Position numbers and translations under genes: made by a program. 64,000 nucleotides of DNA, taken from the NCBI GenBank assembly GCA_036639875.1, contig JAVWHX010000002.1, positions 40,352 through 104,351 on the forward strand, given 5' to 3'. Below are positions 33,044-40,105 of this stretch, piece by piece (within the stretch, counting starts at the first letter, position 1; each line of letters begins with the position of its first letter). Origin of the DNA: JAVWHX01 sp036639875. GTDB lineage: Bacteria > Bacillota_I > Bacilli_A > Erysipelotrichales > Coprobacillaceae. The notes beneath the pieces were generated by a model. It had not been told where the DNA came from, searched no databases, and saw nothing but the letters and a program-made list of their open reading frames with translations.

Positions 33044-34432
33044 ATGGCTTTTGAATCTCTTTCTGAAAGGTTGCAAGAGAGTCTTAAAAAGATCAAGGGG
33101 CAATCAACATTAACTGAACAAAACATGGATGATATGCTTCGTGAGATCCGTTTGGCTTTACTTGAAGCAGATGTTAACTTTCAGGTTGTTAAAGAATTTA
33201 TAAACAATACAAAAGAAAAAGCTTTAGGACAAGATGTTTTGGGTTCTTTAAAACCTGGACAAGTTGTTGTTAAAGTTGTACATGATGAACTTGTTGAATT
33301 ATTAGGAACAAGTGTTAGTGAATTGGATTTATCTCAAAAACCAACTGTCATTATGATGGTAGGTTTACAAGGGAGTGGGAAGACAACAACTGCTGGTAAA
33401 ATTGCAAAACTTTTAACAAGTAAGTATGCCAAAAAACCATTGTTAGTTGCTGCAGATATTTATCGTCCTGCTGCTGTTGATCAGTTAAAAACATTAGGTC
33501 AACAATTAGATATTCCTGTATTTGAAAAAGGTGTTAATGTAAAAGCTGAAACGATTGTTGAAGAAGCTTTGGCGTATGGATATGAAAATCATCATGATGT
33601 GATTATTGTCGATACTGCTGGTCGTTTACATATTGATGAACCTTTAATGGAAGAACTTCAAAACATTAAAGATTTATCAAATCCTAGTGAAATATTATTG
33701 GTTGTTGATGCATTAACTGGACAAGATATTGTTAATGTTGCATCTTCTTTCCATGAAAGATTGAATATTACTGGGGCGGTTCTTACAAAATTAGATGGTG
33801 ATTCTCGTGGTGGTGGAGCTTTATCTATTCGTCATATTACGCATGTTCCAATTAAGTTTATTGGGACTGGTGAAAAATTAGATGCTATTGATTTGTTCTA
33901 TCCAGATCGTATGGCTGATAGAATTCTTGGAATGGGAGATGTTGTCTCATTAGTTGAAAAAGTTCAAGATGTATATGATGAAAAAGAAACTATGAAGACT
34001 TTCAATCGTATGCAACAAGGAACGTTTGGTTTAGATGATATGCTTGATCAAATGCATCAAATGAAGAAACTTGGACCTTTGTCTGGAATTTTAAAAATGA
34101 TTCCAGGAATGCCTAAAATGCCTGATATTAATGATGAAGATTCTGATAAGAAATTAAAAGAAACTGAATCAATTATTTATTCAATGACTAAGGGTGAAAG
34201 ACGTGATCCTGATATCTTAAATGCAAAAAGAAAAGAAAGAATTGCTAAGGGATGTGGGAAAACAGTTGCTGATGTTAATCGATTGATCAAACAATTTGAA
34301 CAATCTAAACTAATGATGAAACAACTTGGTAATATTGATCCTAATACAGGTATGCCAACACAAAAACCTAAACAAAATTTAAATATTAATCCATATCGTA
34401 AAAAAGAAAGACATAAGAAGAAGAAAAAATAA
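33044..34432 (+). CDS. ffh: Signal recognition particle protein Ffh
   Basis: 462 residues. N domain 1-88; G domain with GLQGSGKTTTAGK, DIYRPAAVDQL, DTAGRLH and TKLDGDSRGGGALS; M domain (about 300-440) with Met-rich helices (MLDQMHQMKKLGPLSG) and the RNA-binding helix-loop RRDPDILNAKRKERIAKG. The tail is basic (RKKERHKKKKK). Binds signal sequences and the 4.5S/6S scRNA (not found in this window). The RBS AGGAGGG precedes the start. No hairpin terminator was seen after it. Confidence 0.97.
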   Translation: MAFESLSERLQESLKKIKGQSTLTEQNMDDMLREIRLALLEADVNFQVVKEFINNTKEKALGQDVLGSLKPGQVVVKVVHDELVELLGTSVSELDLSQKPTVIMMVGLQGSGKTTTAGKIAKLLTSKYAKKPLLVAADIYRPAAVDQLKTLGQQLDIPVFEKGVNVKAETIVEEALAYGYENHHDVIIVDTAGRLHIDEPLMEELQNIKDLSNPSEILLVVDALTGQDIVNVASSFHERLNITGAVLTKLDGDSRGGGALSIRHITHVPIKFIGTGEKLDAIDLFYPDRMADRILGMGDVVSLVEKVQDVYDEKETMKTFNRMQQGTFGLDDMLDQMHQMKKLGPLSGILKMIPGMPKMPDINDEDSDKKLKETESIIYSMTKGERRDPDILNAKRKERIAKGCGKTVADVNRLIKQFEQSKLMMKQLGNIDPNTGMPTQKPKQNLNINPYRKKERHKKKKK

Positions 34433-34433
34433 T

Positions 34434-34583
34434 TTGTTTCTTCTTTTTCTCTTTATTTTTATAACTTCTTTAACAGTGATAAATTTAAATGATTATTTAA
34501 ATCATCAATTCATATCACAGAATATAGTAGTTATTGTTGCTGCAATATGTTTGTTTATAGGAATAAGGTGCATCTATCAATAA
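34434..34583 (+). CDS. Possible small two-helix membrane protein
   Basis: A 49-codon reading frame beginning at TTG just after the ffh stop. The translation has two hydrophobic stretches (FLLFLFIFITSLTVI and NIVVIVAAICLFIGI) around a polar turn, the shape of a membrane hairpin. There is no clear RBS beyond purine-rich ffh sequence, and AT-rich DNA gives hydrophobic frames by chance, so it is a weak call. Confidence 0.22.
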   Translation: MFLLFLFIFITSLTVINLNDYLNHQFISQNIVVIVAAICLFIGIRCIYQ

Positions 34584-34609
34584 AATAATAAGGTGTTAAG
34601 TAAAAAGAC

Positions 34610-34637
34610 TTGACAGTTTATTTATTTATGATATTAT
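34610..34637 (+). promoter_or_regulatory. rpsP operon promoter
   Basis: TTGACA (34610-34615), a 16-bp spacer and TATTAT (34632-34637), 36 bp before rpsP. Confidence 0.75.
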
Positions 34638-34673
34638 ATGTAAGAAAATTAGAAAAAATATGGAGGAATTATT

Positions 34674-35087
34674 ATGGCTGTTAAAATTAGATTAAAAAGA
34701 ATGGGTGCTAAGAAATCACCATTTTATAGAATTGTTGCTGCAGATTCAAGAATGCCTAGAGATGGACGTTTCATTGAACAATTAGGAACTTATGATCCTA
34801 GACAAACTCCTGCAGTTATCACAATTAAAGAAGAAGAAACTTTAAGATGGTTAAACAATGGTGCTCAACCATCAGATACTGTAAGAAACTTATTAAGCGA
34901 AAAAGGAATTATGACAACTTTTGCTAAAGCTAAAGATGCTGCAGAAGCTGCAAAACCTAAAAAAGAAAAAACTTTAAAAGCAACTAAAAAACCTGCTGCA
35001 AAAAAACCAGCAGCAAAAAAACCTGCTGCAAAAAAAGCAGCTCCTAAAAAAGTTGAAGAAGCCGTTGAAGAAACAGCTGGTGAGTAA
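34674..35087 (+). CDS. rpsP: 30S ribosomal protein S16 with Lys/Ala-rich tail
   Basis: 137 residues. The normal S16 core (about 1-87: VKIRLKRMGAKKSPFYRIV, SRMPRDGRFIEQLG) is followed by a tail of about 50 residues built of PAAKK repeats and ending in acidic EEAVEETAGE. Typical S16 is 80-90 residues. A similar tail occurs on L21 in this window. The RBS GGAGG precedes the start and khpA follows 2 bp after the stop. The tail may contact rRNA or other polyanions; that is inference. Confidence 0.96.
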   Translation: MAVKIRLKRMGAKKSPFYRIVAADSRMPRDGRFIEQLGTYDPRQTPAVITIKEEETLRWLNNGAQPSDTVRNLLSEKGIMTTFAKAKDAAEAAKPKKEKTLKATKKPAAKKPAAKKPAAKKAAPKKVEEAVEETAGE

Positions 35088-35089
35088 TC

Positions 35090-35341
35090 ATGGATTACGC
35101 AAAAACTTTACAAGATATTGCTAGTGAACTTGTCACTGATAAGAATAAATTAGAAGTACGTGAAATGCCTTCTTTAGAAGAAGATACAATCGTATTACAC
35201 GTTTATGCAACTCATGATGATATTGCTAAGCTTATTGGTAGAAAAGGTATGATGGCTAATTCTATTCGTCAGTTAATGTCTGTAAGTGGGCGTTTGCATG
35301 AAAAGAAATTAGATATCAAATTTGAATCGTACGGAGAATAG
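35090..35341 (+). CDS. khpA: KH-domain RNA-binding protein KhpA
   Basis: 83 residues, a single KH domain with the GXXG loop in LIGRKGMMANSIRQLM (about residues 45-60). KhpA pairs with KhpB/Jag in streptococci and affects division and elongation through RNA binding. Position between rpsP and rimM is the conserved one. Start 2 bp after the rpsP stop. Confidence 0.93.
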   Translation: MDYAKTLQDIASELVTDKNKLEVREMPSLEEDTIVLHVYATHDDIAKLIGRKGMMANSIRQLMSVSGRLHEKKLDIKFESYGE

Positions 35342-35379
35342 ATGTCAATAAACATCTATTTTTTTCTAGGAGGATATAT

Positions 35380-35883
35380 ATGGAACAAGTTATTGTTGGT
35401 AAAATTGTAAATACTCATGGATTAAAAGGTGAGTTGAAGGTTAAATCTTCAACTGACTTTATTGAAGAGAGATTTGAAAAAGGTAGTCATTTGTTTATTG
35501 AGTATCAAGGTCATAATATTGATATGGAAGTTATTGGATATCGTATTCATAAAGGACATGTATTGGTGACGTTTAAAGATCATCAAGATATTAATTTAGT
35601 AGAAAAATATAAAGGGTGTATGTTATATGCTGATAAAGATGATTCTTTATTAGATGATGGTGAGTATTATGTAAGTGATTTAATTGGTTGTGAGGTTTAT
35701 GATCAAAATCAATTGATTGGGAAAGTAAAAGATGTTCAGTTATATGAACATCATGATATTTTGGTTGTTGAAGGGGATAAGAGAGTTTTAATTCCTTATG
35801 TAGATGCTTTTATTGAGAGTGAGGATATTGAACTTAAACGTATTGATGTTCATCTTATTGAAGGATTTTATAATGAAAATTGA
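35380..35883 (+). CDS. rimM: 16S rRNA processing protein RimM
   Basis: 167 residues: N-terminal RimM beta-barrel (VGKIVNTHGLKGELKVKSST) and C-terminal PRC barrel (YYVSDLIGCEVYD through VLIPYVDAFIE). Binds S19 and helps mature the 30S head. RBS AGGAGG; its end overlaps trmD by 11 bp, coupling the two. Confidence 0.95.
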   Translation: MEQVIVGKIVNTHGLKGELKVKSSTDFIEERFEKGSHLFIEYQGHNIDMEVIGYRIHKGHVLVTFKDHQDINLVEKYKGCMLYADKDDSLLDDGEYYVSDLIGCEVYDQNQLIGKVKDVQLYEHHDILVVEGDKRVLIPYVDAFIESEDIELKRIDVHLIEGFYNEN

Positions 35884-36592
35884 TATTTTATCATTGTTCC
35901 CTGAAATGTTTGATGGTTTTTTAAATACTTCAATCATTAAAAGAGCAATTGATTCAAATAAGGTTGAAGTCCGTATTCATGATTTTAGAGAGTTTTCTTT
36001 AAATAAGCATAAGAAGGTTGATGATTATCCTTATGGTGGTGGACAAGGTATGGTGTTGGCATGTCAACCTATAATAGATTGTTTAAAAACGCTTATAAGT
36101 GATGATTCTTTGGTTGTTTTAATGTCTCCACAAGGTAGGACTTTAAATCAACAGTTTAGTCAAAAACTTTCAAATGAGAAACATTTGATTATTATTTGTG
36201 GACATTATGAAGGGTTTGATGAAAGAATTAGAGATTATGTTGATCTTGAACTATCTATTGGTGATTATGTTTTAACAGGCGGAGAATTAGCAAGCATGGT
36301 TGTTTGTGATTCAGTTATTCGTTTGTTAGATGGAACGATTAGAGAATCTTCTCATCTTGATGATTCTTTTAGTGATGGTCTATTAGAATACCCTCAATAT
36401 ACACGGCCTGAAGAGTATGATGGAAACAAAGTTCCAGAAGTATTAATGAGTGGTCATCATGAAAATATTAGAAAATGGAGATTAAAACAATCTATATTAA
36501 AAACATATCGAAAAAGACCTGATTTATTAAATAGTAGAGAGTTTAATCAAGAAGAACAGCAAATTTTACAAGAAATACAAAAAAATGATTGA
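35873..36592 (+). CDS. trmD: tRNA (guanine-37-N1)-methyltransferase TrmD
   Basis: 239 residues, a SPOUT-class knotted methyltransferase. N-terminus MKIDILSLFPEMFDGF, with PYGGGQGMV and the knot motif SIGDYVLTGGELA plus YTRPEEYDG. Methylates G37 next to the anticodon and prevents +1 frameshifting. The start at 35873 lies inside the end of rimM; a longer reading from 35804 does not match the family N-terminus. Confidence 0.97.
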   Translation: MKIDILSLFPEMFDGFLNTSIIKRAIDSNKVEVRIHDFREFSLNKHKKVDDYPYGGGQGMVLACQPIIDCLKTLISDDSLVVLMSPQGRTLNQQFSQKLSNEKHLIIICGHYEGFDERIRDYVDLELSIGDYVLTGGELASMVVCDSVIRLLDGTIRESSHLDDSFSDGLLEYPQYTRPEEYDGNKVPEVLMSGHHENIRKWRLKQSILKTYRKRPDLLNSREFNQEEQQILQEIQKND

Positions 36593-36617
36593 TTTTATCA
36601 TTTGAATTTGATATTAT
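36589..36617 (+). promoter_or_regulatory. rplS promoter
   Basis: TTGATT (36589-36594), a 17-bp spacer and TATTAT (36612-36617), giving a transcript start near 36624, directly before the leader. Confidence 0.6.
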
Positions 36618-36623
36618 ATATCA

Positions 36624-36685
36624 GTCTTTGGACGCAGAAGTTCCGCTGGTCACGATACGTATGAACTTTGTAGAAAAAATTGTCA
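36624..36685 (+). promoter_or_regulatory. rplS leader, probable L19 autoregulatory element
   Basis: The leader contains CTTTGGACGC...TTCCGCTGGTCACGAT, resembling the conserved core of Firmicute L19 leaders as I remember it. It sits between the promoter and the AAGGAGGA of rplS. A match to the Rfam L19 leader model would settle it. Confidence 0.55.
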
Positions 36686-36701
36686 AGGAGGAAGTCATAT
36701 T

Positions 36702-37049
36702 ATGAATATGCAATTAGTACAACAAATCACTAAGAAACAATTAAGAAGTGATGTCCCTAATTTTAAACCTGGGGATACTGTTAAGGTTTTCGTAAAGATT
36801 AAAGAAGGTGAAAAAACACGTATTCAGTTATTTGAAGGTGTTTGTATCGCTAGAAGAGGTGGAGGAGTTTCTGAAACATTTACTGTTAGAAAGATCTCTT
36901 ATCAAGTAGGGGTAGAAAGAACTTTCCCTATTCATTCACCAATTATTGATAGAATCGAAGTTGTTAAAATTGGTAAGGTACGTAGAGCTAAATTACATTA
37001 CTTACGTGGATTATCAGGAAAAGCAGCAAGAATCAAAGAACTTCGCTAA
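36702..37049 (+). CDS. rplS: 50S ribosomal protein L19
   Basis: 115 residues with VPNFKPGDTVKVFVKIKEG, GVCIARRGGGVSETFTVRK and the C-terminal KVRRAKLHYLRGLSGKAARI. Located at the 30S-50S interface. The start at 36702 lies 9 bp after AAGGAGGA; a second in-frame ATG at 36708 is the alternative. It has its own promoter and leader although it follows trmD, and ends with a terminator. Confidence 0.97.
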   Translation: MNMQLVQQITKKQLRSDVPNFKPGDTVKVFVKIKEGEKTRIQLFEGVCIARRGGGVSETFTVRKISYQVGVERTFPIHSPIIDRIEVVKIGKVRRAKLHYLRGLSGKAARIKELR

Positions 37050-37050
37050 A

Positions 37051-37080
37051 AAGAGTGGGAATATCCCATTCTTTTTTTCT
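37051..37080 (+). terminator. rplS terminator
   Basis: AAGAGTGGGA - ATA - TCCCATTCTT stem (one G-U) followed by T6. Confidence 0.92.
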
Positions 37081-37124
37081 AGTCTTTTTGTAAGTTTAAG
37101 GGTATAATAGAACAAGGTGATTAT

Positions 37125-37673
37125 ATGAAAACAGATAAGAAAAAATATTTATATTCAGTTGTTGAAATGCTTATTGTTGTCGTTGTAACAGTATGTGTTT
37201 TTAAGTATATAGTAATTCCAGTTCGAATTGATGGAAGTTCTATGGAAAATGGTTTGCATCATAACAATGTCGCATTGATTAATGCGATTGGAGTGAGTGA
37301 AGATAATATAAAAAGATTTGATGTTGTGGTGGCTTATTGTGAAGCTTTGAATGAAAAAATTATTAAAAGAGTTATTGGTATGCCTGGAGATACAGTGGAG
37401 TTTAAAGATGATACTTTGTATATTAATGGAACAATGACTTCGCAGGATTTTTTGGATAATGATTTTGTATCAAGTTCTAAAGTAACATATAATGCTGAGA
37501 AGTTTACTGATGATTTTAAGGTTGTTGTGAGTGATAATGAATATTTTTTAATGGGTGATAATCGTTTGAGATCTGCTGATTCTAGAGAATTTGGTGGATT
37601 TACTATTGATAAGATTTTAGGGATTCAGGGTCTTGTGATTTATCCTTTATCTGATATTCAATGGTTAGATTAA
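37125..37673 (+). CDS. lepB: Signal peptidase I
   Basis: 182 residues with a single N-terminal membrane anchor (about 12-30) and an external catalytic domain. The Ser-Lys dyad is Ser39 (GSSMENG) and Lys81 (IIKRVIGMPGD), followed by the box GDNRLRSADSREFG. Cleaves signal peptides of Sec-exported proteins, such as the surface protein at 17.9 kb. A TATAAT at 37103-37108 may be its -10. rbgA follows after 10 bp, so the genes lepB-rbgA-rnhB form a likely operon. Confidence 0.95.
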   Translation: MKTDKKKYLYSVVEMLIVVVVTVCVFKYIVIPVRIDGSSMENGLHHNNVALINAIGVSEDNIKRFDVVVAYCEALNEKIIKRVIGMPGDTVEFKDDTLYINGTMTSQDFLDNDFVSSSKVTYNAEKFTDDFKVVVSDNEYFLMGDNRLRSADSREFGGFTIDKILGIQGLVIYPLSDIQWLD

Positions 37674-37683
37674 GGAGGTAAGT

Positions 37684-38553
37684 ATGGGACAAATTCAATG
37701 GTTTCCTGGGCATATGGCCAAAGCAAGAAGAGAAATAACAGAAAGAATTAAACTGATTGATATTATTATTGAGTTGGTTGATGCAAGAGCACCATATTCA
37801 TCTAAGAATCCAATGTTAAATGATATTATTCAACAAAAACCACGTTTAATGGTTTTGACAAAAAAAGATATGGCTGATGAAAAAATGACTCAAAAATGGC
37901 TTAAACATTATGAATCATTAGGTTATCAAACAATGAGTGTTAATCTTAAAAACTTTAATGAGTATAATAAGATTATTGATAGATGTCGTGAAGTATTAAA
38001 ACCGAAGATGGAAAAGGAACAAGCTCGTGGTATTAAACCAAGACCTGTGAGAGCAATGGTCATTGGTATTCCTAACGTTGGGAAATCGACTTTTATTAAT
38101 AAACTTGCGAATCGTAAAGCGACAATAACTGGTAATAAGCCAGGCGTAACAAAAGCTCAACAGATTATTCGTGTGGCTAAGGATTTTGAATTATTTGATA
38201 CTCCGGGTATCTTATGGCCAAAGTTTGAAGAGGAACATATTGCAAGAAACATTGCATTAATAGGTTCGATTAAACAAGATATACTGCCTCTAGATGATTT
38301 GTTTATTTATGTAATGAGATATTTAACACAACATTATCCTGAGTTATTAAAGAATAGATATAAATTAGAAATAGATTTAAATGATGAAGATTGGTTAATT
38401 AAATCTTTTGATCATATTTCTAATGTAAGAAAAGTGAAACCTCTACGTGGTGAAACTGACTATGACCGTGTTATTGATCTTGTATTTAGTGAAATATATG
38501 ACGGTAGTCTTGGTGCCATAACTTGGGAGGATATAACATGTGTGAACGATTAA
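37684..38553 (+). CDS. rbgA: Ribosome biogenesis GTPase RbgA (YlqF)
   Basis: 289 residues, a circularly permuted GTPase. The order is G4 TKKD, then G1 GIPNVGKST and G3 DTPGILWP. N-terminal signature IQWFPGHMAKARREI. Required for late 50S assembly (L16 incorporation) in Bacillus. RBS AAGGAGG; it overlaps rnhB by 16 bp. Confidence 0.96.
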   Translation: MGQIQWFPGHMAKARREITERIKLIDIIIELVDARAPYSSKNPMLNDIIQQKPRLMVLTKKDMADEKMTQKWLKHYESLGYQTMSVNLKNFNEYNKIIDRCREVLKPKMEKEQARGIKPRPVRAMVIGIPNVGKSTFINKLANRKATITGNKPGVTKAQQIIRVAKDFELFDTPGILWPKFEEEHIARNIALIGSIKQDILPLDDLFIYVMRYLTQHYPELLKNRYKLEIDLNDEDWLIKSFDHISNVRKVKPLRGETDYDRVIDLVFSEIYDGSLGAITWEDITCVND

Positions 38554-39164
38554 AATATGAAAATGAAGCTTATCTTAAAGGTAAGAAAGTTATTATTGGA
38601 TTAGATGAAGCGGGAAGAGGTCCTATGGCTGGCCCGTTAGTCGTTGGTGCAGTTATTTTTAAACAGGGTTATTATAATGAATTGATAAATGATTCTAAGC
38701 AATTAACTGAGAAAAAAAGAGAATTGTTATATGATATTATTATTCAAGAGGCATTGGCTTATCAAATAGAAATTATTGATATTGAAGATGTTGATCGCCT
38801 AAATGTTTATCAAGCCAGTAAAAAAGGGATGATTGATGCTATTTCACATATCTCTATAAAGCCAGATTATGCATTAAGTGATGCAATGCCTTTAGGTGAC
38901 ATCATTGAACATGTTGCTATTATTAAAGGCGATAGTTTATCAATGAGCATTGGTGCAGCCAGTATTCTTGCAAAAGTCACACGTGATCGCATTATGAAGG
39001 ACTATGATAAACAATATCCAGAATATGGATTTGCAGCACATAAAGGTTATCCGACCAAACAACATAAAGAAGCCTTAAAAGAATATGGTGTTACACCTAT
39101 TCATCGTCGTTCTTTTAAACCTGTTATTGAGGTTTTAAATGAACAACTTACATTAAAAATTTAA
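38538..39164 (+). CDS. rnhB: Ribonuclease HII
   Basis: 208 residues. Catalytic acidic residues sit in GLDEAGRGPMAGP (Asp and Glu), in LSDAMPLG and further down near AKVTRDRIM; the substrate motif NDSKQLTEKKR is present. Removes ribonucleotides from DNA. The start at 38538 follows GGGAGG, overlapping the end of rbgA. Confidence 0.96.
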   Translation: MCERLKYENEAYLKGKKVIIGLDEAGRGPMAGPLVVGAVIFKQGYYNELINDSKQLTEKKRELLYDIIIQEALAYQIEIIDIEDVDRLNVYQASKKGMIDAISHISIKPDYALSDAMPLGDIIEHVAIIKGDSLSMSIGAASILAKVTRDRIMKDYDKQYPEYGFAAHKGYPTKQHKEALKEYGVTPIHRRSFKPVIEVLNEQLTLKI

Positions 39165-39173
39165 ATATAATTG

Positions 39174-39198
39174 AGACAGAAATTATCTGTCTTTTTTT
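39174..39198 (+). terminator. rnhB terminator
   Basis: AGACAGA - 5 nt - TCTGTCT followed by T6. Confidence 0.93.
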
Positions 39199-39292
39199 GT
39201 TTTTGCAAAGAAAATGTTAATTTTTTTACTTTTTTTCATTTTTGAGAAGAAAAAATGGAATTTTATTTGTATATAGAAGTAGGAGGGTTAAT

Positions 39293-40057
39293 ATGGAAGA
39301 ACTAGTATTATATTTTTCGCTGAAATATGAAGGCGATTTTCAAAGGATCTATGATGCTTTGATGAGAAAAGAAAGGATTGATGAAGAGTTAAAACATGAA
39401 CTAAAAAAGAAGTTGAAGTGTCACTATACAACATTGTTTAGTGATGATTATCCAAAGATGTTAAAAGAGATTAATTGTCCACCATTTGTACTTTATTACT
39501 ATGGTGACATTTCTTTGGTTAATCAAAAGACAATTGGTGTCGTGGGAATGCGAGATGTTAGTGAATATGGACGAGCTGCTACACATTATTTCACAACAGA
39601 TTTAGTAAAAGAAAATTATGTTATTGTAAGTGGGATGGCAAGAGGTATTGATAAAATTGCTCATCAATGTGCAATTCATAATCAAGGAAAAACAATTGCA
39701 GTTTTAGGGACAGGGATAGAATATTGTTATCCTAAAGAGAATAAAGATATTTATGAAGAACTCAAGAAGCATCATTTGGTTATGAGTGAATATCCATTTC
39801 AAGTTTCACCAACTAGGAAATTATTTCCATTTAGAAATAGAATTGTAGCAGGGTTATCACAAAGTGTTTTAATTACTGAAGCAAAGAGTCAAAGTGGTAC
39901 AATGATTACAGCTGGTTATGCATTAGAACAGGGTAAAGAAGTTTATTGTGTTCCATCTCGTTTTAATGATTTTGGTGGCTGTAATGAGTTGATTAAACAA
40001 GGTGCAAAACTTGTAATGAATGTAAAGGATATTATAGAAGATGAATATATGGGTTGA
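39293..40057 (+). CDS. dprA: DNA-processing protein DprA (Smf), short form
   Basis: 254 residues, against about 290-370 in many relatives. A short N-terminal helical part is followed by the Rossmann-like DprA core: VVGMRDVSEYGRAA, VSGMARGIDKIAH, AVLGTGIEYCYP, FPFRNRIVAGLS and SGTMITAGYALEQGKEVY. The C-terminal winged-helix (DML1-like) domain is missing. Loads RecA on incoming ssDNA in natural transformation. The start at 39293 follows AGGAGGG. topA follows at 48 bp. comEA and comEC are also in the window, suggesting a retained DNA-uptake pathway. Confidence 0.93.
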   Translation: MEELVLYFSLKYEGDFQRIYDALMRKERIDEELKHELKKKLKCHYTTLFSDDYPKMLKEINCPPFVLYYYGDISLVNQKTIGVVGMRDVSEYGRAATHYFTTDLVKENYVIVSGMARGIDKIAHQCAIHNQGKTIAVLGTGIEYCYPKENKDIYEELKKHHLVMSEYPFQVSPTRKLFPFRNRIVAGLSQSVLITEAKSQSGTMITAGYALEQGKEVYCVPSRFNDFGGCNELIKQGAKLVMNVKDIIEDEYMG

Positions 40058-40105
40058 CAAAATTGAAAAAAGACTTAATAATAGATTAAACGTAGGAGGT
40101 ATACT

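Noticed and set aside
34970..35050. Repeated GCTGCAAAAAAA units as a CRISPR-like or regulatory repeat
   Set aside because: They are in frame inside rpsP and simply encode the AAKKP tail.
39293..40057. DprA as a truncated pseudogene
   Set aside because: All Rossmann-core motifs are intact, only the variable C-terminal winged helix is missing, and short DprA forms are common.
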